A stretch of 54,185 nucleotides of DNA from Candidatus Moraniibacteriota bacterium (GTDB taxonomy: Bacteria > Patescibacteriota > Minisyncoccia > Moranbacterales > UBA1568): NCBI GenBank assembly GCA_023261645.1, contig JAHFOO010000006.1, forward strand, positions 1-54,185, read 5' to 3'. The notes under the pieces are model-generated. The model made no database searches, had not been told where the DNA came from, and saw only the letters and a list, made by a program, of their open reading frames with translations. Each line of letters opens with the position of its first letter. Positions within the stretch are counted from its first letter, which is position 1. Positions 10,550 to 20,058 of this stretch are shown here, piece by piece. The position numbers and the translations under genes were made by a program.

Positions 10550-12391
10550 ATGAAAACATCTTTCAAGAGATATTTCGCACCTCTGTTCATCACCATCATC
10601 CTTTTGACCAACCTCGGTTTCGGCCTTTCGCGCCTCGGGAATTATTCCTCCGTCGACGAACCGTATTGGACGTACGGCCGTATTACCAAGTTTTGGAACG
10701 GTGTCAAAGCCCACAAATGGAAGACAACCAGTGTCAACGACAAACCAGGCATAACAGTGGCTATTCTTTCCGGTGCAGGACTCATCAAAATGGATCCTAT
10801 GCCTTACAAAAATCTGCGAGGCGATGTCAAAACAGACTCGCAACTGAAAGACATAAACGACATCAACTTCTATTTCCGTCTGCCGATTTATCTTTTCTGT
10901 ATATTCCTCCTCCCATTTTTTTATATTTTCCTCAAAAAACTTTTCGATGAGACGACAGCGATCATAGCCTTCGCTTTCATCGGTCTCTCCCCCATCCTTC
11001 TCGGTATTTCCCTCATCATCAACCCGGATTCGCTTCTCTGGATATTCCTGCCATTATCACTTCTCTCCTATTTCGTCTTCCAGAAGAATACAGAGAAGAA
11101 ATACCTCTATACGAGCGGACTGCTCCTCGGCCTCTCTCTTCTGACCAAATACGTCTCCAATATTCTCTATATCTTTTTTTTCTTCCTTCCTTTTCTCGAA
11201 TACATCTTTCTCAAAGAAAAACCGGAAATCGTAGCCTATCTGAAAAAATCCCTCAGAGATTATGCGATTATCGTCGGGATTTCAATGCTCACTTTTTTCG
11301 TCCTCTATCCGGCCACCTGGGTCAATCCGAATATACTCCTCGAAGGCACATTTCTCAGCAAAGCCTTCAAAACGACCTGGCCTCTTTTCGTAGGAATCAT
11401 CGCTTTGATCCTCGCGGATATCTTCCTGTTCAGAAGTATTGTCACCACGAAAACCCTCGAATTTTTCTCTCGGAATAAAACGATGCTTCTTCAAACCGTC
11501 TCAATATTGTTCCTCATCGGCATCACATTCGTTCTCCTCAACACCTATACCGATATGTCGATACTCGATACCAACGGAACGATCGCTTCACCCAAAGGTA
11601 CCGGAGAGGGATCGCGTCTCCTCCTTTACGCGGATAGGACGGTCGCAGATATCTATAGTCTCATTTTTGCCATTTCACCACTCGCTTTGTTCTTCCTTGT
11701 CACAGCCCTGGTGCTGATCTGGAAGAAAAAATGGCAAGAATCATATGAAGCGAAAATCGTGTTTTATCTCACACTCTTCATCCTCCTGTATTATCTCGCA
11801 TCGACTGTCAACAATGTCGTCGCCACTGTAAGGTATCAGATCACGCTCTATCCATTCGCCTTCATCATTTCTGCCATCGGTCTCGCACATATCCTTTCGC
11901 TCGAAAAGGTGAAGAGATATCTGCCATCATATATGGCGTACCTACTCATCTTCATCATCGGAACAATCAGCCTCATCGGTGTCAAACCATTTTATTTCGC
12001 CTACACATCTCTGCTTCTTCCGGAAAAATATTTCGTCAATCTCAAAGATATGGGCGACGGAAGCTTCGAAGCAGGAGCATATCTGAACAGTCTCCCAGAA
12101 CCGGAGAAACTCATCGTGTGGTCCGACAAAGGGGCGGTCTGCGCGGTCTTCAAGGGAAAATGTATCATCGGATTTACTGACAAGCGCGTCAAAGGAGTCA
12201 ATTTCGATTATGTCGTCGTGTCTTCCGGACGCAGATCACGCACTCTCAAGATGTCCGGAAATGCACATACACCGATAGATTTCAAAACGTCCTATGCTTC
12301 GGAAGACACTGATTTCAAAGTCACTTTCGGCGGTCGTCCGAATAATTACGTGAAAGTCTTCTCGATCGATACAGTCACCAAAAAACCCTGA
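10550..12391 (+). CDS. GT39/PMT-like membrane protein
   Basis: 613 aa polytopic; first loop SSVDEPYWTYGRITKFW with acidic DE; stop overlaps the next start (TGATG). Confidence 0.6.
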   Translation: MKTSFKRYFAPLFITIILLTNLGFGLSRLGNYSSVDEPYWTYGRITKFWNGVKAHKWKTTSVNDKPGITVAILSGAGLIKMDPMPYKNLRGDVKTDSQLKDINDINFYFRLPIYLFCIFLLPFFYIFLKKLFDETTAIIAFAFIGLSPILLGISLIINPDSLLWIFLPLSLLSYFVFQKNTEKKYLYTSGLLLGLSLLTKYVSNILYIFFFFLPFLEYIFLKEKPEIVAYLKKSLRDYAIIVGISMLTFFVLYPATWVNPNILLEGTFLSKAFKTTWPLFVGIIALILADIFLFRSIVTTKTLEFFSRNKTMLLQTVSILFLIGITFVLLNTYTDMSILDTNGTIASPKGTGEGSRLLLYADRTVADIYSLIFAISPLALFFLVTALVLIWKKKWQESYEAKIVFYLTLFILLYYLASTVNNVVATVRYQITLYPFAFIISAIGLAHILSLEKVKRYLPSYMAYLLIFIIGTISLIGVKPFYFAYTSLLLPEKYFVNLKDMGDGSFEAGAYLNSLPEPEKLIVWSDKGAVCAVFKGKCIIGFTDKRVKGVNFDYVVVSSGRRSRTLKMSGNAHTPIDFKTSYASEDTDFKVTFGGRPNNYVKVFSIDTVTKKP

Positions 12392-14079
12392 TGGAATTCC
12401 TCTCTCCGATACGGAAAAAATTCGAGGATCGCTTCCCTTCAAAAAAATGGAGGTTATTTTTATTTTTTATCGTCGTTTTTTTCGTCATCATCGGAATATA
12501 TTCTTTTACCAAGACGTCCTTCGATACGATATCTTCTTCGGATATTTTTCTGAAGAAGCAAGTTCTGCAGACGAAAGAAGCTCCAGTCATCCACTATCCC
12601 TCCCAAGAAATATCGATTGAAACCCCTTTCGCGGACACGACGCTCGTCATCAATGAGCCTGTCTTCCCGGATCGCGTCTGTTCCATCGATGACTATGGAG
12701 CGGTAGCAGGCGGAAAAACGATGAATACGCTGGCATTCAAAAAAGCTATCGATGCCTGCTCTGCTTTGGGTGGAGGAAAAATCGATGTTCCTGCGGGAAT
12801 ATGGCTCTCAGGACCGATCCATCTCACAAACAATATAGACCTCAATATCGAACGAGGCGCCACGATCCTTTTCAGTGCCGATCCCGATGATTATCTCCCA
12901 GTTGTCTTTTCGCGGTTCGAAGGTATCGAATACTACAATTATTCCCCTCCGATCTATGCCAAGGATGCGACCAATGTCGCTGTCACCGGACTCGGTACAG
13001 TCGATGGACAAGGAGCGCTAGAGTGGTGGAAGTTCGGCTCAAAATCTATAAACGCACTTTATGCAATGGGTGATGATGATGTGCCGGTGGCAGAAAGAAT
13101 TTTTGGAATAAAGGAGCAGGGACTGCGACCAGCTTTCATCGAATGCGTCAATTGTCACAACGTGCTTATCGAAAATATACGGATCGTCAATGGACCGATG
13201 TGGACCATCCATCCTGTCTATAGCGACAATGTCATCGTACGTGGCGTCGATATTGCCACTGATCCGGGTCCGAGCACCGATGGCGTCGCCGTCGATTCTT
13301 CTTCGAATGTGCTTATCGAAAACTCTACCTTCCGAACCGGTGATGATGCTATCGTCCTCAAGTCAGGCCGAGACAAAGAAGGTATGAGGCTTCATATCCC
13401 GACTGAAAATGTCATCATCCGTAACAATGTCATCAAAGAGGCTCACGGAGCGATCGCCATCGGGAGCGAAATGTCCGGCGATGTGCGTAATGTCTTTGCA
13501 CACGATACCACTGTCAATTCAGTACAATTCGGATTCCGTGTCAAAGCGACAAGAGGACGCGGAGGTATCGTCGAGAATATCTGGATAGAGGATATGCAAA
13601 TGAGAAGCGTGAGCATCGAAGCCATCCAGATAACGACAGACTACGGACTTCCTTTCAAAATCGATAGTACTGCGATACCGCTCTTTCGGAATATTCATCT
13701 GAAAAATATTTCCGCCGAGAAGACCCGTGGAACCATCACCGTCGATGGTCTCCCGGAACTCCCCATAAGCAATGTTTCGTTCGAAAACATAACATTTCTC
13801 GGCACGCGGGGCGGCCCAGAACTCTCCAACGCGGATGACATACGTTTCCAGAACACGAACCTGACATTCAAGTATGATGATCCGCTTTTCTCCATAACAG
13901 ATAGCACCAACATCGATATTCACACTACGCCTTGCCCGCTCTACACCCTTGTTTGCCTTTCTGTCAAAGGAGACAAATCTTCGAATATCAATATTATGGA
14001 CAGCGGTTTTTCCACTGAGAAGAAGAGAATAATCGTGCCCAAAGGCAAAGAGAATGATACTGCACTCTTAATCCGATAA
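12391..14079 (+). CDS. GH28-like (polygalacturonase/right-handed beta-helix) protein with N-terminal TM anchor
   Basis: 562 aa; IDDYGAVAGGKTMNTLAFKKAIDACSALGGGKIDVPAGIWLSGPIHL; PSTDGVAVDSSSNVLIENSTFRTGDDAIVLKSG; AHGAIAIGSEMSG; N-terminal hydrophobic helix. Confidence 0.8.
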   Translation: MEFLSPIRKKFEDRFPSKKWRLFLFFIVVFFVIIGIYSFTKTSFDTISSSDIFLKKQVLQTKEAPVIHYPSQEISIETPFADTTLVINEPVFPDRVCSIDDYGAVAGGKTMNTLAFKKAIDACSALGGGKIDVPAGIWLSGPIHLTNNIDLNIERGATILFSADPDDYLPVVFSRFEGIEYYNYSPPIYAKDATNVAVTGLGTVDGQGALEWWKFGSKSINALYAMGDDDVPVAERIFGIKEQGLRPAFIECVNCHNVLIENIRIVNGPMWTIHPVYSDNVIVRGVDIATDPGPSTDGVAVDSSSNVLIENSTFRTGDDAIVLKSGRDKEGMRLHIPTENVIIRNNVIKEAHGAIAIGSEMSGDVRNVFAHDTTVNSVQFGFRVKATRGRGGIVENIWIEDMQMRSVSIEAIQITTDYGLPFKIDSTAIPLFRNIHLKNISAEKTRGTITVDGLPELPISNVSFENITFLGTRGGPELSNADDIRFQNTNLTFKYDDPLFSITDSTNIDIHTTPCPLYTLVCLSVKGDKSSNINIMDSGFSTEKKRIIVPKGKENDTALLIR

Positions 14080-14088
14080 AAATACGAA

Positions 14089-15813
14089 GTGATGTTCACC
14101 TCTCTCATCACCTTCTACAAAGGAAACAAACGAACAGCCCTTATCTTGACTGCCATCATTCTTATTGGTATTTTTCTCCGTACGTATCATTTTTCAGATT
14201 GGTTGCTTTTCGAGATAGACCAGTCATACGACACGCGCATCGTTTCAGAAGCCATCGATAACGGTATCAGCAATCTTCCACTTCTCGGCCCTACCGCCGG
14301 AGGAGGCAGGGCGCTCCGCCTCGGTCCGGCTTTTTATTATATGGAGTATGTGAGCGCTCTCGTCTTCGGCAATACGCCTACCGGTCACGCGATGTTGGTT
14401 CTCATCTTTTCCATTCTCGCCATCCCGCTCTTCTTTTTCTTCATCCGGAGATATTTCAGTACGTCATTATCACTTGCACTCGTCGCTATTTTTTCGATGT
14501 CGGTATATCTGGTACTCTACGGACGTTTTTCGTGGAGTCCGAATGTCCTGCCATTTCTCACTCTCTTGTCTTTCTATGCCCTTTTACGCGCCGTTTCCGA
14601 GACCGAAAACAATCGTGCAAGATGGTTTCTCATCGCCATCGCAACCATCGCTCTCACCTCGCAGATTCACTTCAATGCCTTCTTCACCGTTCCTGTCATC
14701 ACGATTCTTTTCTTGCTCTATAAACGGCCGAGATTTGATTGGAAAACCTGGGTTATAGCATTCGGCATCGTCACTCTCATCTACTCTCCGATGATACTTT
14801 CCGATATCAGTACGAATGGAGAAAATATCAGTTTCTTCTTGAAGAAAATATCCAAACCAAGCAGTCCGCTCAGAAAATTCTTCCATAAATCAGTCGTAGA
14901 TCTGCAGTACACCGCATCAGGATACTTCTTCGTCAATTCCGGTATAGACCGTATCAGTGGTGGCCGTATCAAAGGAAATGGTTTCCAAAACGATGCCGAC
15001 CTGCCCTGGCGCATACTGGCTATCATTCTTTTCTTCGCACAAGTACTCATCCTTATGCGAAATATCGTGAAAGAGAAAATAAAGAACAAAAAAGATTTCC
15101 TCGTTTTGACACTTTTGTGGGTAGGCGTCCCTTTCGCATATTTTTATTCTCTCATTTCGAGCAATTTCCAAATTTACCCGAGATTCTATCTTCTTATCGC
15201 ACCGGTCGCCATAGTCCTGCTTGGTCTCTTCCTGGAAAAGATACAACCGAGAGAAAATACTCATCAACGGATATTTCTCATCGGCACCCTTTTTATTTTT
15301 CTCCTCCCGAGTCTGACAAGAATAGAGAACCATTTCCTCCAACTGAATGACCCGACACGAAACGATGTTGCTACAGAAACCGAAGATATTTTCCCGAATG
15401 ATAAACGTCTGACGCTCCAAGAACAACTCGCTATTACCGATTATCTCGTATCGAAGCAGGCAATGAATCATTACCCTATCTATATCAGCACCTATCACGA
15501 GTATGACCCAATATTTTGGTATCATCTGAACAAACGAGGCATACCCTATTTCGACTCTATCAGTTATGATACCCTCTATGCAGAAGGAAACTATTTTCTG
15601 ATTCAGTACCCGACAGACGGTACGCGTGGTACAGAAAAAGCCTTCAATATCGTGGAAGAGAAGAAATTCAGTACGCTGACCGTCTATACCCTCGCTCCTG
15701 ACGATGGCAAGATACGCGTACTGCCAGCAGGCGTACGAAACCGAGAAAAATCAGAACAAACCGTGCAGATACAACAACTGAAAACTTGGAAAAGCTTGCT
15801 TGACGAAAAATAG
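14089..15813 (+). CDS. GT39/ArnT-like membrane glycosyltransferase, sixth paralog
   Basis: 574 aa; GIFLRTYHFSDWLLFEIDQSYDTRIV...PLLGPTAGGGRALRLGPAFYYMEY...YGRFSWSPNVLPFL. Start GTG 14089 or ATG 14092. Confidence 0.65.
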   Translation: MMFTSLITFYKGNKRTALILTAIILIGIFLRTYHFSDWLLFEIDQSYDTRIVSEAIDNGISNLPLLGPTAGGGRALRLGPAFYYMEYVSALVFGNTPTGHAMLVLIFSILAIPLFFFFIRRYFSTSLSLALVAIFSMSVYLVLYGRFSWSPNVLPFLTLLSFYALLRAVSETENNRARWFLIAIATIALTSQIHFNAFFTVPVITILFLLYKRPRFDWKTWVIAFGIVTLIYSPMILSDISTNGENISFFLKKISKPSSPLRKFFHKSVVDLQYTASGYFFVNSGIDRISGGRIKGNGFQNDADLPWRILAIILFFAQVLILMRNIVKEKIKNKKDFLVLTLLWVGVPFAYFYSLISSNFQIYPRFYLLIAPVAIVLLGLFLEKIQPRENTHQRIFLIGTLFIFLLPSLTRIENHFLQLNDPTRNDVATETEDIFPNDKRLTLQEQLAITDYLVSKQAMNHYPIYISTYHEYDPIFWYHLNKRGIPYFDSISYDTLYAEGNYFLIQYPTDGTRGTEKAFNIVEEKKFSTLTVYTLAPDDGKIRVLPAGVRNREKSEQTVQIQQLKTWKSLLDEK

Positions 15814-15828
15814 TTTTTGTGATATAAT
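15800..15828 (+). promoter_or_regulatory. Near-consensus extended -10 promoter
   Basis: TTGACG - 17 nt - TATAAT, with TGA directly before the -10 (TGnTATAAT). Confidence 0.75.
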
Positions 15829-15852
15829 TGTCAGTTCACATAGGAAGTATTT

Positions 15853-15867
15853 TGCTCTTTAACAATC
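15853..15867 (+). promoter_or_regulatory. boxA-like antitermination element in a leader
   Basis: TGCTCTTTAACAATC matches the E. coli-type rrn boxA core (TGCTCTTTAACA). Confidence 0.45.
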
Positions 15868-15883
15868 AACCAAGGAGAGAGAA

Positions 15884-16357
15884 ATGACACAGGTAGCTAC
15901 GACAGAAAATGAACTCGGGGCATTCCCGAGTGACAAATTCCTCCGATTGCTCACTGACATCTACGCGAGCAACAAGAAAAATATGAAAAGATGGTCTCCT
16001 CATCGTCATCTGAACAATCTCCGACCAAAAGTGGAAGAAGCCATTCTGTCGGCCATCCGTTCAGCAATCCACAGCACCAAATGTGCCAGTCCTTCTCGAC
16101 TAACGAACATTCCGTTATCGGAGGATGATAGCGACACCTTCACGAGATGGTTCGCCATTCATCTCGTTAAAGCATTGACACCCATCACCGGAACAATCAT
16201 CGGTGGCAAGGAAGATGGAGTGCTGATGTTCCTGTATCAAGAACTGTCTCCGATCGGCATACGTCAAGAAGTGACTGACGGACACTACGCCTTTGCCTAT
16301 ATGAATGGGCAGTATATGGTTCGTCTGCAAACGCACCGCTCCCCGACTGGGAAGTGA
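15884..16357 (+). CDS. Orphan hypothetical protein, 157 aa
   Basis: AAGGAGAG ribosome-binding site just upstream of ATG, own promoter and own terminator; no family recognised. Confidence 0.75.
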   Translation: MTQVATTENELGAFPSDKFLRLLTDIYASNKKNMKRWSPHRHLNNLRPKVEEAILSAIRSAIHSTKCASPSRLTNIPLSEDDSDTFTRWFAIHLVKALTPITGTIIGGKEDGVLMFLYQELSPIGIRQEVTDGHYAFAYMNGQYMVRLQTHRSPTGK

Positions 16358-16400
16358 AGTCTCCAAGCAACTTCATCGAAAGTTGCTCTTTGTTCAAAAA

Positions 16401-16437
16401 AGCCCGAAGAAACCTATCCAGGATTCCTCGGGCTTTT
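16401..16437 (+). terminator. Intrinsic terminator
   Basis: AGCCCGAAGAA ... TTCCTCGGGCT followed by TTT. Confidence 0.8.
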
Positions 16438-16452
16438 CATTTCAAAAAAATT

Positions 16453-17382
16453 TTATTCTTTTTCACGACTTGCGAGATAGTGTGGCAGAGCGATGAAAGA
16501 AAGCAACATCTGAATAAAACGAGAAAGAAGCGCCACAGTCACCGCTGTTTCGATATTTATGCCTATCAGACTGAAAAAGGTGATGTATGCCCATTCTTTG
16601 ATACCGATGTTATTGATCGAGAGTGGTACCGATGAAACGATGGCGACGAGGAACATCACACTCGCGAAAGGAATGATAGATACATCGCTCCCCAATGCGT
16701 GAAACAGCGTGAAGTTCGAGAGCACGAGTCCGACAAAAATGAACAGCGTTGACCAGAGGCTCGTACGAAGCCAGATATGTTTTTTCGTGTAGAAAATGAT
16801 CTCTTCGAGAAAGCGACGCAACTTGAAAAATGGCAGACGCGCCACCAACCGATGGAACCATTGCTTGCAATACACATACGTGATGATGAGATCGACGACA
16901 AAGAAAACGATGAGCACACCGTACGTAATCGCAAGCGATGGACTCTCTTTGATAAAAGGAAACAGTACCGGACTGGAGAGCAAAGAGAGGAGCGCTATCG
17001 TCCACAGTCCGATAAATCGGTCAAAAACAACCGTCGAGAATGAAGCTGCCTTGGCTTCAGATTTCTCGGCCAGCCAGAGCGCACGATAGGTATCCCCTCC
17101 GATGGTCGATGGCAGGAAGTTGTTGATAAACGATCCGGTGAGATATGCGAAGAAAGCTTCTTTCAAGGAGAATGTCAGTCCTTTGAAGCGAGCGATAATC
17201 TGCCACTTTTTGGCAGAGATGAGATTACCCGATAATTGAAATACGATATACAGAAAAAGGAGCGGCCACGAGACCTCCGTCAGTTTTGCGAGCACACTTC
17301 CCCAGTCGACACGCTCAATGAGCCAGAATATCAGTCCGACAGTCACGATGATTTTCAGCGCCAACAGCAGTGCCTTTTTCAT
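16453..17382 (-). CDS. Flippase-like / lysylphosphatidylglycerol synthase TM-region (UPF0104) protein
   Basis: 309 aa polytopic; AKKWQIIARFKGLTFSLKEAFFAYLTGSFINNFLPSTIGGDTYRALWLAEKS. Confidence 0.75.
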   Translation of the reverse strand: MKKALLLALKIIVTVGLIFWLIERVDWGSVLAKLTEVSWPLLFLYIVFQLSGNLISAKKWQIIARFKGLTFSLKEAFFAYLTGSFINNFLPSTIGGDTYRALWLAEKSEAKAASFSTVVFDRFIGLWTIALLSLLSSPVLFPFIKESPSLAITYGVLIVFFVVDLIITYVYCKQWFHRLVARLPFFKLRRFLEEIIFYTKKHIWLRTSLWSTLFIFVGLVLSNFTLFHALGSDVSIIPFASVMFLVAIVSSVPLSINNIGIKEWAYITFFSLIGINIETAVTVALLSRFIQMLLSFIALPHYLASREKE

Positions 17383-18540
17383 TTATTTCTTTACTATTTT
17401 TTGATACAAACCATAGTAGGACAAAGCGACATTTTTCCAGCTCATTTTTTCAGCACGAGCTCTGCTCACCTCACCGAATCGTTTGCGGAGATCGGCATCT
17501 GCTATGAGCTTTTCCAATTTCTCTGCCAAATCTTCCGGTGATTTCTGATCGACATAGAATCCATTCTCTCCATCACCCACCAATTCTTCCGTCCCTCCTG
17601 TCACCGTCGCGACGATAGGCATACCTGATGCCAGAGCTTCGAGCATCGTATTGCTCATTCCTTCGTTCAGCGATGGCAGACAGAAAATATCAGCCATTTG
17701 ATAATGCCTGGCGAGATTCTCGTGCGCCACCAGTCCGAAGAATTTCACCTTGCTTTCGATACCGAGCTCACGAGTCAATTGTTTCAGTGATACTGTGGCA
17801 TCCCCTTCTCCTGCGATCCAGAGTTCGATTTTCCGATTCGTATCTGTCACGAGCAGAAGTCTCATTGCTTCGATCAGATAGTTGATACCCTTACGCGTCG
17901 TCAGTCGAGAAACACACAGGATGCGAACATAACCATCGATTTCTTTCTCTCCCGAAGGCTTGAATTCTGCTATATCGATACCATTGGGAATGATAGCAAT
18001 TTCTTGTGTAGGATTGGTCTTGAGAGCCAGTATACGCAGTCCAGAGCTGTTTGATACAACATTTGAGGCACGAGCCCATATCGTACGCGTCAGTGGTCGT
18101 AGGAGCGAATAGAGCAGTGTGAAACGCTCGCTGTATCCTGGCACATCGGCTCCACGGAGAGACACGATGTACGGTATGTGGTATTTCTTCGACAATCGCA
18201 TCGCCATATACCCGCACGGCACGGTGAAAAAAGCATGGATGGCATCAAATGTTCCTTTTTTGAGGAGTATGTCTGCGAAACGATACCCTCGCCACGCATA
18301 GGTGAGCAGGTCTTTTTCTGATTGATGGTGCTGGTTTTTCCCATCTTTTCCTATCGGTATCGAATGCACGTTGATATTTTTTCCCACAGAGAAGTGATGT
18401 TCCTCGGCATCAGCAGATGATGTCACGAGATGTACCTCAAGCTCAGCAATATGTGAATATTCTTTGAGCAAATAAGCGGTAGCGTTCCCTGCCCCACCAC
18501 CGAGTGGAGGATATTCGTAGTTTAAGAATAGTATCTTCAT
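17383..18540 (-). CDS. GT4 family glycosyltransferase
   Basis: MKILFLNYEYPPLGGGAGNAT; IPNGID; CVSRLTTRKGINYLIEA; CLPSLNEGMSNTMLEALASGMPIVAT. Start moved from 18558 to the ATG at 18540. Confidence 0.9.
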   Translation of the reverse strand: MKILFLNYEYPPLGGGAGNATAYLLKEYSHIAELEVHLVTSSADAEEHHFSVGKNINVHSIPIGKDGKNQHHQSEKDLLTYAWRGYRFADILLKKGTFDAIHAFFTVPCGYMAMRLSKKYHIPYIVSLRGADVPGYSERFTLLYSLLRPLTRTIWARASNVVSNSSGLRILALKTNPTQEIAIIPNGIDIAEFKPSGEKEIDGYVRILCVSRLTTRKGINYLIEAMRLLLVTDTNRKIELWIAGEGDATVSLKQLTRELGIESKVKFFGLVAHENLARHYQMADIFCLPSLNEGMSNTMLEALASGMPIVATVTGGTEELVGDGENGFYVDQKSPEDLAEKLEKLIADADLRKRFGEVSRARAEKMSWKNVALSYYGLYQKIVKK

Positions 18541-18579
18541 AATAGATAGAATCACCAATAACCAGATAATAACGCTCTA

Positions 18580-18607
18580 TTGACTTTTCCTGTAAAAAGA
18601 GTACACT
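18580..18607 (+). promoter_or_regulatory. Putative promoter of a short non-coding transcript
   Basis: TTGACT - 16 nt - TACACT; CCTGTA/TACAGG inverted repeat flanks the -10. Confidence 0.5.
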
Positions 18608-18613
18608 ACAGGT

Positions 18614-18669
18614 ATCACTATGAATTAGACCCTGATAGGACCCGTGCCTATTGGGGGCTTTTTCTTTTT
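18614..18669 (+). ncRNA. Candidate short RNA ending in an intrinsic terminator
   Basis: Promoter at 18580-18607; hairpin CCCTGATAGG-ACCCGTG-CCTATTGGGG at 18630-18656 then GCTTTTTCTTTTT. Transcript start is estimated. Confidence 0.4.
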
Positions 18670-18696
18670 ATCTCCTCTGCAAAATATTTCTTATCC

Positions 18697-20007
18697 CTAA
18701 ACTCCGATAGCGAAGTAAGTGAATCCGGAGGCTTCGGCTTCGGAACGTTCGAGGACGTTGCGTCCATCGTAGATAGTATTGCCTTTCATCAATTTTTTCA
18801 TATTCTTGTAGTCCACCACGCGGAATTCATCCCACTCGGTAGCGATCACCAGAACATCCGCACCTTTCAGAGCATCTGTGGCTTTCTTGGTATAGGTGAG
18901 ATTTTTGTGCGTGAGCACTTTCTCGGTATTAGGCATAGCGACAGGATCGAATGTCCGTACTTTACACCCTTCTTCGAGAAACAGCTTGATGTTCTCGATA
19001 CCAGGCGCTTCGCGGATATCATCAGTGCGCGGTTTGAAGGCCAGTCCCCATACGGCGATCGTTTTATCTTTCAATTTCTTTCCAAAAATCTCCTGCAGTT
19101 TGACGAAAGGCTTGATACGCTGAGCGACATTCACATCATTCACGGTTTCGATGATTTGAAATTGAGAATTGTATTCACGTCCGGTTTCGAGGAAAGCCTT
19201 CACATCTTTCGGGAAACACGATCCGCCATAACCGATACCGGCATAGAGGAAACGCTCTCCAATACGCGAATCATATCCGAGTCCTTTGGCGATTTCTTTC
19301 ACATTGCCACCGGCGACATCGCAGAAATTCGCCACCTCATTGATGAACGTAATCTTCATAGCGAGGAAGGCATTGGCTGCGTATTTGATGATTTCTGCAC
19401 TACGCACATCCGTAAACAGGATCGGACGACCATTGCGGGCGATCGGGCGATAGATCTGCTCCATCATTTTTCGAGCCTTCTCTGATTTCGTTCCGATGAC
19501 GACACGATCAGGATTGAGAAAATCTTTCACAGCCGCACCTTCACGGAGAAATTCAGGATTCGATACGACCTCGAAAGGATACTTGCCATTGGAAACCTGC
19601 TTGATAATTTCTTCTACTTTCTCAGCCGTACCGACCGGCACGGTCGATTTATCGACGAACAATTTGAATCCGTTCAGGTGTTTCCCGAATGTTTCAGCCA
19701 CTGCAAAGACGTATTGCAAATCAGCTTGACCGGTCACCTTGTCTTCCGGAGTACCGACCGCCATAAACACCACTTCGGATTCTTGTATAGCTTTCTTCAG
19801 ATCCGAGGTGAATGAGAGACGACCTTCTTCGACGTTGCGTTTCACGATTTCTTCGAGGCCGATTTCATAGATCGGAATGCCACCTTTCTTCAAGATCGCA
19901 ATCTTTTTCTTGTCGATATCCGCACAGATCACTTCGTGACTGCTCTCTGCGAGACACGCACCTGATACGAGTCCGACATACCCCGTTCCCAGAAAAGTAA
20001 CTTTCAT
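18697..20007 (-). CDS. ugd: UDP-glucose 6-dehydrogenase
   Basis: 436 aa; MKVTFLGTGYVGLVSGACLAESSHEVICADID; YAGIGYGGSCFPKDVKAF; WGLAFKPRTDDIREAP. Confidence 0.95.
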   Translation of the reverse strand: MKVTFLGTGYVGLVSGACLAESSHEVICADIDKKKIAILKKGGIPIYEIGLEEIVKRNVEEGRLSFTSDLKKAIQESEVVFMAVGTPEDKVTGQADLQYVFAVAETFGKHLNGFKLFVDKSTVPVGTAEKVEEIIKQVSNGKYPFEVVSNPEFLREGAAVKDFLNPDRVVIGTKSEKARKMMEQIYRPIARNGRPILFTDVRSAEIIKYAANAFLAMKITFINEVANFCDVAGGNVKEIAKGLGYDSRIGERFLYAGIGYGGSCFPKDVKAFLETGREYNSQFQIIETVNDVNVAQRIKPFVKLQEIFGKKLKDKTIAVWGLAFKPRTDDIREAPGIENIKLFLEEGCKVRTFDPVAMPNTEKVLTHKNLTYTKKATDALKGADVLVIATEWDEFRVVDYKNMKKLMKGNTIYDGRNVLERSEAEASGFTYFAIGV

Positions 20008-20017
20008 ACATTAAAAT

Positions 20018-20045
20018 CAGTTAACATTTAACAACTAACAATTAA
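20018..20045. repeat. Four phased heptads CAGTTAA CATTTAA CAACTAA CAATTAA
   Basis: Perfect 7-bp register, pattern CANNTAA, just upstream of ugd. Confidence 0.75.
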
Positions 20046-20058
20046 CATAAAACACAAT

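Noticed and set aside
14917-15525. 202-aa minus-strand ORF
   Set aside because: Antisense shadow of the sixth GT39-like gene.
18580-19485. 301-aa plus-strand ORF
   Set aside because: Runs through the short-RNA terminator and is antisense to ugd, which has clear motifs.
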